Shown here: one piece after another, positions 33,579 through 41,925 of the stretch | Layout of the letters: the number at the start of each line of letters is the position of its first letter | Numbering within the stretch: position 1 is the first letter of the stretch | Source: an uncultured Bryobacteraceae bacterium | GTDB taxonomy: Bacteria; Acidobacteriota; Terriglobia; Bryobacterales; Bryobacteraceae | NCBI GenBank assembly: GCA_937924525.1 | Contig: CALDSU010000014.1 | Location: 62,001-126,000, forward strand | Length of the DNA stretch: 64,000 nucleotides | Direction: 5' to 3' | Position numbers and translations under genes: made by a program | Notes under the pieces: model-generated | The model's input: the letters and a program-made list of their open reading frames with translations, nothing else | Database searches by the model: none | Told to the model about the DNA's origin: nothing

Positions 33579-33917
33579 GTGGTGTCTGCCTTGCGACTGA
33601 CGGGGAGACGGCAACCACCCTGTGCTTGTCATCAAACAGTACTTTGATCCATCCGCAAGGGAAGCCTGGGCGCCAGTACCGAAAGTACGTTGGTACCGCG
33701 GTCGGTAGGTCCTGGCGCGGGGATTTTCAGGTTCTTCGCCCGATTCCCAAAGATATTCCTCCATTGTTATAAGGAGACTAACCCGCTAACCCGTGCTGCT
33801 GATGTCGGCACGAAAACAAGCCTGAGCTTTTCGATAAGTGCGGCGCGCGCCCGACACCGGGCGTCCCGCCGCTGGAGAACGGAACGTGGTGTCCGCCGGC
33901 GATCGAAAGGTAAGAGC
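33579..33917 (+). promoter_or_regulatory. 339-base leader before the LuxR-type regulator; no gene seen
   Basis: No credible gene of normal length. It contains short repeats around 33672-33704 (AGTACCGAAAGTACG, TTGGTACCGCGG) and an orphan AAGGAG at 33770-33775. Some 20 bases after that comes a possible 10-codon frame starting at the GTG of CCGTGCTGCTGATG. A structured mRNA leader or leader peptide is possible, but no known riboswitch consensus could be fitted. Confidence 0.3.
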
Positions 33918-34595
33918 TTGAGAATCGTAATCATCGAAAAACACCAATTAAGGCGCGATGCGCTGCGCGCCCTCCTGGAACAGGCGCACCACCGGGTGGT
34001 CGGCGAGGCAGCCTCGGTGGCCGACCTGGAGGACTCCTGCCGGGGCCTTTCCCCGGATATTGTCCTGATTGGTGTGCCACGAGTCGACGAAGCATGGGTT
34101 CGCAGCGTCCGCCGGTTAAACGTGCAGGCCCCCCAAGCGCGGATCCTGGTGCTCTCCCAGACCGGCGACCGCGGCGACTGGATGGCGAGTCTGCAGGCCG
34201 GCGCATCCGGCTTCCTGCAGGACAGCGCATCGGCCGGAAACCTGCTCGCCGCTATCTCGGTGGTGGCGTTGGGCGGCCACTGGACCGACCCGGCCGCCAT
34301 GGCGGAACGCCGCCGGCAAGCTGCGGTGCGTTCATCCTTCCACGAAGGGTCCTCGGGCGTGCTGACCCGCCAGGAAGAAGATGTGCTGCGCCTGCTGTGG
34401 GAAGGGGCGCGTAATCGGGATGTCGCGCAACGGTTGGGGCTGCCTCTGCCGGTGGTCCTGCGGAGTCGGCGCAAAATGATGCAGCGACTCCAGTGCCGCT
34501 CCGTTGGCGATCTGCTGCGCCTGGGCCTGCAAAGAGGGTTGCTGCCGGAGCCGCTGACTGGCGGCTTGGCCATAAAAAGGGAGGCCGTCCGATGA
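33918..34595 (+). CDS. Receiver-like LuxR-type regulator lacking the phospho-acceptor Asp
   Basis: 225 residues from a TTG start with AAAGG ~8 bases upstream. Residues 1-120 are receiver-like (LRIVIIEKHQLRRDALRALL ... SPDIVLIGVPRVDEAW ... ARILVLSQTGD ... GASGFLQDSASAGNLLAAI). The position where Asp is expected, in PDIVLLD, is Gly52 (VLIGVPR), and the acidic pair at the N-terminus is reduced to Glu7. A LuxR-type helix-turn-helix follows (VLTRQEEDVLRLLWEG ... NRDVAQRLGL). It is therefore probably not controlled by Asp phosphorylation. It overlaps the next small gene by 4 bases. Confidence 0.82.
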   Translation: MRIVIIEKHQLRRDALRALLEQAHHRVVGEAASVADLEDSCRGLSPDIVLIGVPRVDEAWVRSVRRLNVQAPQARILVLSQTGDRGDWMASLQAGASGFLQDSASAGNLLAAISVVALGGHWTDPAAMAERRRQAAVRSSFHEGSSGVLTRQEEDVLRLLWEGARNRDVAQRLGLPLPVVLRSRRKMMQRLQCRSVGDLLRLGLQRGLLPEPLTGGLAIKREAVR

Positions 34596-34933
34596 TTGGT
34601 GCGGGGAAACGGGATCGGCTGCCGCAGGCCGTTCTGCGGGAGATCTGGCTGCGGTCCGGCGGCTTCGGCCAGTGCGGATCGGCCTGTGCGGGCCAGGCCG
34701 GCGGCGAGCGCGGGAAACCGTTGGCCGAAGACGCCTGGTTCGCCCAGCCGATGCTACCCGTCGCGCTGGGCGGGGTAGCCGTCAGGGGGACCTATCGCGC
34801 CGTCTGTGCCGCCGGTGATCAGGTTGGCGCGGCGCAGGTGGAGTCCCTTCTCCGGCTGGTTCATCATGTCGGACTGGCGGCGGGCTTCCCGTCCGCCAGC
34901 GCGGGTGCGCGCCACCTGCAAGGGAGAAGCTGA
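34592..34933 (+). CDS. Small protein of unknown function
   Basis: 113 residues. A good GGGAGG lies 8 bases before the ATG, which overlaps the regulator stop, so the frame is probably real. The sequence is rich in Gly and Ala with four Cys. It contains LPQAVLREIWLRSGGFGQCGSACAG and LPVALGGVAVRGTYRAVC, and no known motif. It is followed 3 bases later by the PAS membrane protein. Coding by context; function unknown. Confidence 0.5.
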   Translation: MIGAGKRDRLPQAVLREIWLRSGGFGQCGSACAGQAGGERGKPLAEDAWFAQPMLPVALGGVAVRGTYRAVCAAGDQVGAAQVESLLRLVHHVGLAAGFPSASAGARHLQGRS

Positions 34934-34936
34934 GCC

Positions 34937-36241
34937 ATGGCAGCCCGCAACCGAGCAAACAGCCAGAAGCCCGGGCGCCCGCACTGGCCTTCCTGGGCGC
35001 TCACCTGGAAGCTTTCGCCGCTTACCTGGAAGCACGTGCCGCGTCTCACCAGTCTCATCGTCCTCCTCACTTCGGCGCTGATCCTCTTAGGTCACACCGC
35101 CGCGCCCGGATTGATGCTGAACCAACTGCCCTTCCTGGCGCCCGTATCCCGCGAGGCGGCCCTCATCTTGGTGCTCCTGGGATTCAGCCTGCGGCTGTCC
35201 CGTTGGGAATCCATCAGCCGGAGCGCTGGGGGTTATGCCCGGCTCTTTCGGGTGGCCGCCGCCGTGATCACGCTGGCGGCGCTTTGGCGGCAGGTGCTGC
35301 TCGGCGTGGACGCCGCCCCGGGGCTTGGTCTCTTTGGCCTGACCGGCGCGAGTTTCCTGTGCGTGGAGTTGATGCTGGCCAGCGCCAAACGCTGGTTTCG
35401 GGCCCGGCAGGCGCTGACGGCGGCGGCGCTGCTGACCGCGGTAGCAGCTTTGATTCCTTCCGTTTATGCGTTTGAGGCGGGCCGCGAAATCGCCCCCGCT
35501 TTGATCGCCTCCCCGGTGGCCGCCGTGCTCTTACTCCTGGCGTCCGGTGGGCGCCTCTTTGCTCTCGGCGGCGCCGGCTGGATGACCGTCGTCGCCTGCG
35601 AAGATGTCGGTTCGTCCACGCGCTGGATGCTGATCGCGTCGTTCGTGATTCCCATCGGTCTCGGCTGGCTGCGCCTGCTGGGGGAGCGCGCCGGCTGGCT
35701 CACGCCGCCTCAGGGCCTGTGGCTCCACGTCTTGGCGACCATTGGCGTTCTGGTCGGCCTGGTCTGGTGGAACACGCTGCGGCAGGTCCGGGTGCTCAGC
35801 GAAAAGCAACGCCTGGAAGAGGCCAGACGGGAATGCGAATCATCCTACCGGCGCTTTTTAAGTGACCTGAATCACGCCGTTCTGGAAATTGATTTCTACG
35901 GACGGGTACTTTACGCTAACCCGAGCGGGGCGGGTCTCCTCCGCCGTTTTGGCGGGCCGGCGCACCTGGTGAGCGCGATTCTCCGGCCCCCCGATCAGGA
36001 TACGGTCTCGTGGACCCAGCTCAGCGCCGCGTTCCTGGGGCCCGCTCCGGTCACGCGCCGGCTGACGCTGTCCAATCTGGTTGATCAGCCGGTCGAAATC
36101 GACGTCCGGCTGTTCCCCCGCATCGAGAACGGTGCGCCCGCGAGCTTGCTGGTTTCTCTGGAGAGCCGGCGGCCGGACTCCGGCGCGGCGCCGCCAGCTT
36201 CGCCCGCGGGACCCTCTCTGGATGCGGCCCTAGCGCACTGA
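34937..36241 (+). CDS. Multi-pass membrane protein with C-terminal PAS-like domain
   Basis: 434 residues with about eight TM helices (residues ~38-275). A short coiled segment (LSEKQRLEEARRECESSYRR) then leads to a PAS-like domain (FLSDLNHAVLEIDFYGRVLYANPSGAGLL, ~305-400). There is no histidine kinase, GGDEF, EAL or phosphatase domain. It resembles the sensor half of an integral-membrane sensory protein that must signal through a partner. AGGGAGAAGC precedes the ATG. Gene order makes the pseudo-receiver regulator and the FliA-like sigma factor the obvious partners. Confidence 0.75.
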   Translation: MAARNRANSQKPGRPHWPSWALTWKLSPLTWKHVPRLTSLIVLLTSALILLGHTAAPGLMLNQLPFLAPVSREAALILVLLGFSLRLSRWESISRSAGGYARLFRVAAAVITLAALWRQVLLGVDAAPGLGLFGLTGASFLCVELMLASAKRWFRARQALTAAALLTAVAALIPSVYAFEAGREIAPALIASPVAAVLLLLASGGRLFALGGAGWMTVVACEDVGSSTRWMLIASFVIPIGLGWLRLLGERAGWLTPPQGLWLHVLATIGVLVGLVWWNTLRQVRVLSEKQRLEEARRECESSYRRFLSDLNHAVLEIDFYGRVLYANPSGAGLLRRFGGPAHLVSAILRPPDQDTVSWTQLSAAFLGPAPVTRRLTLSNLVDQPVEIDVRLFPRIENGAPASLLVSLESRRPDSGAAPPASPAGPSLDAALAH

Positions 36242-36371
36242 CGCAACGCGCAACACGGCCACCACGCGCCCTTTGGCGGTTGGATTGCCGGTTTTCCGCC
36301 GGCGCTGGGAAGTCTGTCACATTCCGGTCCGCTCCACCATGGTGACAAGGAGCGGCCAGTGAGATCGCTGT

Positions 36372-37109
36372 ATGCAAAACGCTGTTGAGAAGAATTTGGA
36401 CTCGGCAAACACCGATCAGATCATTCTTGAAAGGATGCCCTTGGTTCGGTTGATCGCGCGGGTTCTGGCCCGCAAGGTGCCTCCGAACATCCTTTACGAC
36501 GACCTGGTTTCCGCGGGCACCGTGGGCTTGATCGAAGCCATCCGGAGCTACGATCCGGCAAAGGGCGCCAGCCTCGATACGTTTCTGCACTACCGGATCC
36601 GCGGCGCCATTCTGGACTTCCTGCGGGACGAGGACCATCTTTCGCGGGTGCACCGCCGGCGCGCCAGGCTTATGGAGGACGCGCGCCAGCGAATGCGCAA
36701 AGCGGGAATCGAGACCAGCGACGAGGAGGTAGCCAAAAGAATCGGCGTCTCCGTGGAGACCTATCATCAGTGGCAATGTCAAGCGGCCGCGCTGAGCAGC
36801 CTCGATAGCGCCGCCTTACCGCAGGACCACCTGCGCTTCCTGAAGGATCCCCGCTCCGCCCGGCCCGACGAACAGATGGAGGAACGCGAACGCGCCCGCC
36901 TGCTGCAACGCGCGCTGCGCAGGGTTCCGCCCGCCGAAAGGAAAGTGATTCTCGCGCTCTGCGAGGGCGCCGGCACTCAAGCCATTGCCCGGTCGCTGGG
37001 AGTGAGTGCGTCTCGTATCTCTCAGGTCAAACGTTCCGGACTCGAGCGGTTGCGGGGCATTCTCATGAGTGCGCAAAACCCCTCCGGCTGCCTGCGTCCC
37101 GCGGCTTGA
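36372..37109 (+). CDS. FliA/WhiG-like sigma factor
   Basis: 245 residues. Region 2 is seen in MPLVRLIARVLARKVPPNILYDDLVSAGTVGLIEAIRSYDP and GASLDTFLHYRIRGAILDFLR; region 3 in EEVAKRIGVSVETY; region 4 in VPPAERKVILALCEGAGTQAIARSLGVSASRISQVKRSGLERLR. This is the sigma-28 architecture. No flagellar gene is in the window, so it may control another regulon, perhaps the glycan block. The 130 bases upstream include GTCAC...GTGAC elements and AAGGAGC 18 bases before the ATG, which is distant for a ribosome site. Confidence 0.88.
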   Translation: MQNAVEKNLDSANTDQIILERMPLVRLIARVLARKVPPNILYDDLVSAGTVGLIEAIRSYDPAKGASLDTFLHYRIRGAILDFLRDEDHLSRVHRRRARLMEDARQRMRKAGIETSDEEVAKRIGVSVETYHQWQCQAAALSSLDSAALPQDHLRFLKDPRSARPDEQMEERERARLLQRALRRVPPAERKVILALCEGAGTQAIARSLGVSASRISQVKRSGLERLRGILMSAQNPSGCLRPAA

Positions 37110-37321
37110 CTCGGAGACGTAGGCATGGCAGGCGAACCGACAGCCCACGCTGAGTCCGGCAAGGCCGATCGCTCCACCTATTTGAGGGTATCTCGGCTTG
37201 GTACTTACCACGCACTGTTTCTGGTTCGGCGTGTTTGTCGGAGGCGAAGGTTTGCCGCGCGTGTCGCAACTTGCGACTGCGGAGACGCACTTCAGCGTTG
37301 GACCGGTCTGCGATTGGCCCT

Positions 37322-38722
37322 TCAGGCGCCCGCCGCCCGCCCGCCGCCTTTCTCGTCTGCGTTGGAGGCTCGCCTCCAACGCTCGAAGATCCGATAGAGC
37401 GTCGCCCGGCTGATGCCGAGGATGCGCGCCGCCTGTTCCTTATTGCCTCGCGTCGCCTCCAGGACGCGCTCGATGTAGTCGCGTTCCAGTTCCTCGAGGG
37501 AAGGAAAGGCCTGCGTCCTGCCCGGAGCACTGTCTTCGCGGATGCGGAGAGGAAGATCGGACGCGCCGATGCTGGGACCGGCGGCGAACGTATACGCATG
37601 GCCGATGACGCTCTCCAGTTCCCGGACGTTGCCCGGCCATGAATGGCGAGCCAGCAGCGCCTGCGCTTCCGGTGTGAGTTCCATGACCGGTTTGCCAAGA
37701 GTCGCGGCGTATTTCCGCGAGAAATGGGCCACGAGCACCGGCAAATCCTCCGGGCGTTGCGACAGCGGAGGCACGGCAATCTCAACCATGGAGATGCGAT
37801 AGTACAAGTCCTCCCGGAAACCTCCCGCCGCGACCATCGCCCGCAGATCGCGATGGGTCGCGGCGATGACCCGAACGTTGACCTTGCGAACCGCCGGCGT
37901 ACCAACCGGCTGCACCTCCCGTTCCTGGATGACGCGCAAGAGCCGCGCTTGCGCGGGCAGCGGCATGTCGCCAATCTCGTCCAGAAATACCGTGCCTCCG
38001 TCGGCGAACTCGAACAGCCCCACTTTGTCCCGGGCCGCTCCGGTGAAGGCGCCACGCACATGCCCGAAAAGTTCGCTCTCCAGGAGGCTTTCCACGACCG
38101 CGCCGGAGTTGAAGGCTACAAATCGCTTCTCCGCGGCAGGGCTGCGCCGGTGGAGAGCGCGCGCCACCAATTCCTTGCCACTCCCCGTTGGTCCGGTGAT
38201 CAGCGCAGTCTGAAAGTGCGGAGCGAGGCGGCTGATCCTGAAGAACAGCTCCCGCATCGCAGGACTACGCCCAACCATTCCTTCAAACTCGGCAACTTGC
38301 TCCAGTCCCGGCTCCGGGGAGGCAGGGCGCCACCGGTTCCGCGACTCGGTGATTAACTGTGCCACGCGCTGGCGAAAGCGGGGAAGGTCGATGGGTTTGG
38401 TCAGGTAGTCCGCAGCGCCTCGTCGAATCGCCGCCACGGCATCTTCAATCGTGTAGTTGCCGCTGAGGAGCACCACCTCCGTCTGGGGGGCCACGCCGCG
38501 GATCCGGTCCAAAACCTCCAGACCATTCATTTCCGGCATCACCTGATCGAGCACCACCAAAGCCGGCGTCCGCTCCGCAACCAGCCTGATGGCCGTGTGC
38601 GGGTCCGAACAGGCGAGCACGGAATAGCCGGCTTGCTGCAGGACATTCCGCAAAAAGGCCAGCACCCCTCGGTCATCATCAACGACCACGATGTCAACCA
38701 ATTCGTTACGGCTCTCGGTCAT
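37322..38722 (-). CDS. NtrC-family sigma-54-dependent response regulator
   Basis: 466 residues. The receiver (1-125) has the acidic pocket VVDDD (15-17), phospho-acceptor Asp59 (VVLDQ) and Lys in LTKPID. The AAA+ domain has Walker A GPTGSGKE, the sigma-54 contact loop GAFTGA, and Walker B VFLDEIGDM. The Fis-type helix-turn-helix is at the C-terminus (NKEQAARILGISRATLYRIF). It is a complete activator. No cognate histidine kinase is adjacent. The start ATG at 38720-38722 begins MTESRNELVDIVVVDDD. Two palindromes and a -24/-12-like element lie upstream, pointing away from it. Confidence 0.95.
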   Translation of the reverse strand: MTESRNELVDIVVVDDDRGVLAFLRNVLQQAGYSVLACSDPHTAIRLVAERTPALVVLDQVMPEMNGLEVLDRIRGVAPQTEVVLLSGNYTIEDAVAAIRRGAADYLTKPIDLPRFRQRVAQLITESRNRWRPASPEPGLEQVAEFEGMVGRSPAMRELFFRISRLAPHFQTALITGPTGSGKELVARALHRRSPAAEKRFVAFNSGAVVESLLESELFGHVRGAFTGAARDKVGLFEFADGGTVFLDEIGDMPLPAQARLLRVIQEREVQPVGTPAVRKVNVRVIAATHRDLRAMVAAGGFREDLYYRISMVEIAVPPLSQRPEDLPVLVAHFSRKYAATLGKPVMELTPEAQALLARHSWPGNVRELESVIGHAYTFAAGPSIGASDLPLRIREDSAPGRTQAFPSLEELERDYIERVLEATRGNKEQAARILGISRATLYRIFERWRRASNADEKGGGRAAGA

Positions 38723-38763
38723 GCCGCCTTTTGCTTCCGAAGGACTTTGCGGCTCGGCCCGCG

Positions 38764-38776
38764 TCTCAAAATGAGA
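38764..38776. promoter_or_regulatory. Palindromic site 1, TCTCA-AAA-TGAGA
   Basis: Perfect 5-bp arms with a 3-base spacer, 41 bases upstream of the NtrC-type gene start. This is the usual shape of an enhancer site for a Fis-type activator domain. It is probably a binding site of the adjacent regulator, but unproven. Confidence 0.5.
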
Positions 38777-38781
38777 ACCGC

Positions 38782-38798
38782 TGTCTCGTTTCAAGACA
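38782..38798. promoter_or_regulatory. Palindromic site 2, TGTCT-N7-AGACA
   Basis: Perfect 5-bp arms, and the left half repeats the GTCTC of site 1. The centres of sites 1 and 2 are 20 bases apart, about two helical turns, as expected for cooperative activator binding on one DNA face. Confidence 0.5.
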
Positions 38799-38848
38799 AA
38801 TGTAATAGTAACAATATAGCAGCCCCTGAAAGCGATGGCGAATCCCGC

Positions 38849-38865
38849 AGGCGAATTCCCTGCAA
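38849..38865 (+). promoter_or_regulatory. Possible sigma-54 promoter (-24 GG / -12 GC)
   Basis: AGGCGAATTCCCTGCA has the essential GG (38850-38851) and GC (38862-38863) exactly 10 bases apart, and CTGCA at the -12 end. Predicted start near 38875 puts the palindromic sites at about -85 and -105. The promoter points right, away from the NtrC-type gene. Match to TGGCAC-N5-TTGC is partial. Confidence 0.35.
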
Positions 38866-39128
38866 ATCGGAACCAGCCGAACCACGCTAATGAAGCAAGC
38901 AAGCCATTTACTTTCAATTCCTTATAACATCAACGGATTTGGCGCAAAAGAATCGACGGGGGGATGGCGGCCCTGGAAACCAAATTGCACCGTAGGTTCT
39001 ATAACGCTCAGGCGTACGGGTACCTCGCAGCGGGTTTCGGTCCTTCGCTGGATCGACGTCGAGGTACCCGGCTTGACCGCAAACGGGAGAACGATCACGG
39101 CCGTGCGTCGCGTGCGCGCACGATCTCG

Positions 39129-39540
39129 TCAACGGATTGCGACCGCCTTCCCACTCCAGCCCGCAACGGATCGTGGGTGGTGACGCCTTTGCGACCGCAG
39201 GCGGATCAGGTCCTGCACGGAAAGGGCGTCGTATCCGGAGCGCTTCATTGGCCGGAGCCAGTCGGCGGAAACACGGTGAGGCGCAGGGCCCCGCGTCGCG
39301 GCGCATTTCGAAGGACCACGCGCTCCCGGCGGCCGGCACGCCGGCGGCCTTCGGATCCAGGACCAGCATCCGGGGCGTCTCGTTCCAGGCCGCGCGCCGG
39401 AGAGTGAGGGAGACGCAAACCGTTCCTTCGCCGGCGGTTTCCAGCGACCAGACGCCGGTGAGCGTCCCGGCGGCAATCAAGCCGGTCCCGGCGAGCAGCC
39501 GCGCGATGCGCCCGGCGAGCGCCGGGGCCTCCCGCGATCA
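39129..39540 (-). pseudogene. Degenerate coding stretch in the 849-base gap (38723-39571)
   Basis: Read on the minus strand from ~39540. One frame (TLTGVWSLETAGEGTVCVSL ... AAGSAWSFEMRRDA) has strong G/C third-position bias, as in local genes. Near 39300 the bias jumps to another frame (ALRLTVFPPTGSGQ, stop at 39245-39247). A second frame starts in an ATGA overlap at 39248 (MKRSGYDALSVQDLIRLRSQ) and decays. This looks like one or two broken genes; the family is not recognised. The rest of the gap holds the palindromes, the possible sigma-54 promoter, and an unconvincing 97-codon frame from 38890. Confidence 0.35.
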
Positions 39541-39571
39541 GCTTCTCGCCTGAACTGGACCGGCCCGAGCC

Positions 39572-40612
39572 TCACTGCTCGAGCGTGTTCATTTGAATCT
39601 GCACCAATGAGGATCCTGGGGGAGGCAGCGGGGCGGAGCGGTTTTGCGGGGCCCGCCAATGGTCCACGTAGGAGGTATAGTGCACGCACGCTACCGTGCA
39701 GCGAGGCGCGCACGACTTCTCGGTCAGGAATTCCCGGCGGATGTCGGCGACGGTGTATTCCTCCAGGGGCTTGCCCGGATACCCGCGCTGCTGCGAGCAG
39801 TAGTGCACGAGGCCATCCTCGCACACGTAGAGGTAACGCGCGCCGGCGCGGCATTTCCACTGGTGTTCGCGGCCATGGGCCACGTCTTCCTGAAAGCCGT
39901 TAAAGCGCCCGTAGCTGCGCCGGCCGAGCTCCTCGGTGCGGAGGTAGACTTCCCGCTCCACCTCGGTCAGCGGCCGGAGTTGTCCTTCGCCGTCGTGAAT
40001 GATGCCCACGGTGGAGCTCAACCCCAATTGGAGGGCCCGCCGCGCCACCACCAATGCGTCTTCCGGGTTCTTAATCCCGCCGCCCACCACCGAGTTGATA
40101 TTGACGTGAAACTCAGCGTGCTCAGCCAACATTTGCAGCTTGCGGTCGAGCACTTTCAGGCTTTTCTTGGACACCGCGTCGGGCATCACGTTATCAATCG
40201 AGATTTGCAAATGCTCGAGGCCGGCCTGGTTCAGACGCTGGATGCGGTCGGGAGTGAGCAGGTATCCATTCGTAATCATGCCCGCCATCGCGCCCGTGGA
40301 CCGGATATGCCGGATGATCTCGTCCAAATCGGGGTGCAGGAGAGGCTCGCCGCCGCTCAGGGAAATCACGCTGGTTCCCAGGCGCGCCAGCAGATCGATC
40401 CGGCGCTTCATCGTGTCCAGCGGAACCGGCGGGGAGAAGCTGTCGAACTCGTTGCAGTAGGTGCAGGAGAGGTTGCAGCGCCGGATCGGGATGATGTGCG
40501 CCATCAAGGGATGGTCGGTTGAAATCAATCCTTTGGCGACCACCGCCGTCTCCCGCAGCCGCCGGTGGACATACTTCAGAGCTCTCCGGACACGATTCGC
40601 CTTGACGGGCAT
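39572..40612 (-). CDS. Radical SAM enzyme with C-terminal Cys-rich region
   Basis: 346 residues. The radical SAM cluster motif is CNLSCTYC (CxxxCxxC) after IIPIRR. The SAM-binding [11 protein letters not shown] and ITNGYLLT segments are typical. The C-terminal region has a further set of cysteines ([37 protein letters not shown]) like a SPASM or twitch domain that binds an extra Fe-S cluster. It resembles HpnH/MoaA-like enzymes. Start: ATG at 40610-40612 with AAGGA ~10 bases upstream; an ATG 39 bases earlier is possible but lacks a ribosome site. It is divergent from two glycosyltransferase genes; substrate unknown. Confidence 0.88.
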   Translation of the reverse strand: MPVKANRVRRALKYVHRRLRETAVVAKGLISTDHPLMAHIIPIRRCNLSCTYCNEFDSFSPPVPLDTMKRRIDLLARLGTSVISLSGGEPLLHPDLDEIIRHIRSTGAMAGMITNGYLLTPDRIQRLNQAGLEHLQISIDNVMPDAVSKKSLKVLDRKLQMLAEHAEFHVNINSVVGGGIKNPEDALVVARRALQLGLSSTVGIIHDGEGQLRPLTEVEREVYLRTEELGRRSYGRFNGFQEDVAHGREHQWKCRAGARYLYVCEDGLVHYCSQQRGYPGKPLEEYTVADIRREFLTEKSCAPRCTVACVHYTSYVDHWRAPQNRSAPLPPPGSSLVQIQMNTLEQ

Positions 40613-40713
40613 ACAGGTGGAGTCCTTATAGTAGAACACAGAATCCTCCATAGGAGAACGAACTGAGGTTCATCGGCGAGTTTTTGGGGCTAAATGGGGA
40701 TTAGATCCGTGTG

Positions 40714-41856
40714 ATGAGCGAACTTCGGGTCTGGATTGACGCGACCCCCTTGCTGTTGCGCAGTGCGGGCGTGAAGACCTACGTCTACTACTGGGTGCAA
40801 GCGCTTCGCCGCGCGGCGGGGGAGCAGGCGGTTCGTCTGTTCCCCCTGCTGGGTCCGCCGGGACCCTGCGTGCATGACCGTTCCGTAACCGGGCCGCTCA
40901 CCACCTTGGCGGGATTGGGATGGCTGCATCTGGCGAATGCGCTCCCCCTGCGCCTGCTGAACCTGCTGAGCGGCGGGGCGCAGGTCTTCCACGCCTCCCA
41001 CCAGCTCTTGCAACCGCCCACCAACTGCCGGGTGACCGCCACGATTTACGACATGACCTGCTGGCTGGTGCCGGAGATGCACGCCGCCGCCAACGTACGG
41101 ATGGCCCGGAAATTCGCGCGCCGGGTCATGCAGCGGGCCGATGGACTGATCGCGATTTCCGAGCACAGCAAACAGGACGCGGTGCGCATTCTTGGTCTGG
41201 ATCCTGACCGGATCGCCGTCATCTACCCCGGCGTGGCGGACGCTTTCTTTTCGACCCCGCCCCCGTCTTCCGGCAAGCCATACATCCTATTTGTCGGCAC
41301 CGTGGAGCCGCGGAAGAACCTGGGCGTTTTGCTGGATGCCTACGAGCGGCTGCCCGGCGGCATCCGGAGCGAGTTCGACCTGGTGGTGGCCGGTTCGCCG
41401 GGGTGGGGAGATCCGGCGGTGTTGCGCCGCCTCGAGGCGGGGATGCCCGGGTTGCGCTACCTCGGTTACGTTCCCGAAGCGGAGCTTCCCGTCTTGAACG
41501 CCGGCGCTTCCCTGTTCGTGTACCCGTCTCTGTACGAAGGCTTCGGCCTGCCGGTGGCGCAGGCGATGGCGGCGGGCGTGCCGGTGCTCACCTCCCGGGT
41601 GTCTTCCTTGCCGGAAGTCGCCGGAGAGGGCGGCGTGCTCGTCGATCCGCATTCGGCGGACGAACTGGCGGAGGCGATTGCGCGAGTGCTGAATTCGCCC
41701 GACCAAGCCCGCCGGATGGGCGCCGCCGGGCGCGCCCGCGCCGAGCGCTACCGCTGGAGCCACTGCGCGGCGCAAAGCCTCGATTTTTTCTCTTGCGTGG
41801 CGTCCGGCCGGCCCGCATTTCGCCCCCGCGTGGTCGCCAGCGTAAAATCCGTGTAA
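40714..41856 (+). CDS. GT4-family glycosyltransferase
   Basis: 380 residues, GT-B fold. The C-terminal donor-binding part has YILFVGTVEPRKNLGVLLDAY, then LFVYPSLYEGFGLPVAQAMAAGVPVLTSRVSSLPEVAGEGGVLVDP, the EX7E-type motif of GT4. The N-terminal acceptor domain includes GVKTYVYYWVQAL and ATIYDMTCWLVPEM. It is cytoplasmic or at the inner membrane face, adding a hexose to a glycan intermediate. A GTG lies 3 bases before the ATG used. It is 69 bases upstream of the large fusion protein and probably works with it. Confidence 0.93.
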   Translation: MSELRVWIDATPLLLRSAGVKTYVYYWVQALRRAAGEQAVRLFPLLGPPGPCVHDRSVTGPLTTLAGLGWLHLANALPLRLLNLLSGGAQVFHASHQLLQPPTNCRVTATIYDMTCWLVPEMHAAANVRMARKFARRVMQRADGLIAISEHSKQDAVRILGLDPDRIAVIYPGVADAFFSTPPPSSGKPYILFVGTVEPRKNLGVLLDAYERLPGGIRSEFDLVVAGSPGWGDPAVLRRLEAGMPGLRYLGYVPEAELPVLNAGASLFVYPSLYEGFGLPVAQAMAAGVPVLTSRVSSLPEVAGEGGVLVDPHSADELAEAIARVLNSPDQARRMGAAGRARAERYRWSHCAAQSLDFFSCVASGRPAFRPRVVASVKSV

Positions 41857-41925
41857 TCTAAGAGAAATCGGCGCCAGGCCGCGGCATTGTTTCCTGATTT
41901 TTGCGGCGTGCGCGGGAGCCAGTGA

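Noticed and set aside
33579-33760. Cyclic-di-GMP or cobalamin riboswitch
   Set aside because: GCAAGGGAAGCC and the CCGAAAG loop looked suggestive, but the other conserved strands of either class could not be placed.
36372-37109. Flagellar operon membership of the FliA-like gene
   Set aside because: No flagellar or chemotaxis gene is present anywhere in the window.
38890-39183. 97-codon frame downstream of the possible sigma-54 promoter
   Set aside because: It starts well placed, but its codon use does not match local genes, it has no ribosome site of note and no recognisable sequence.
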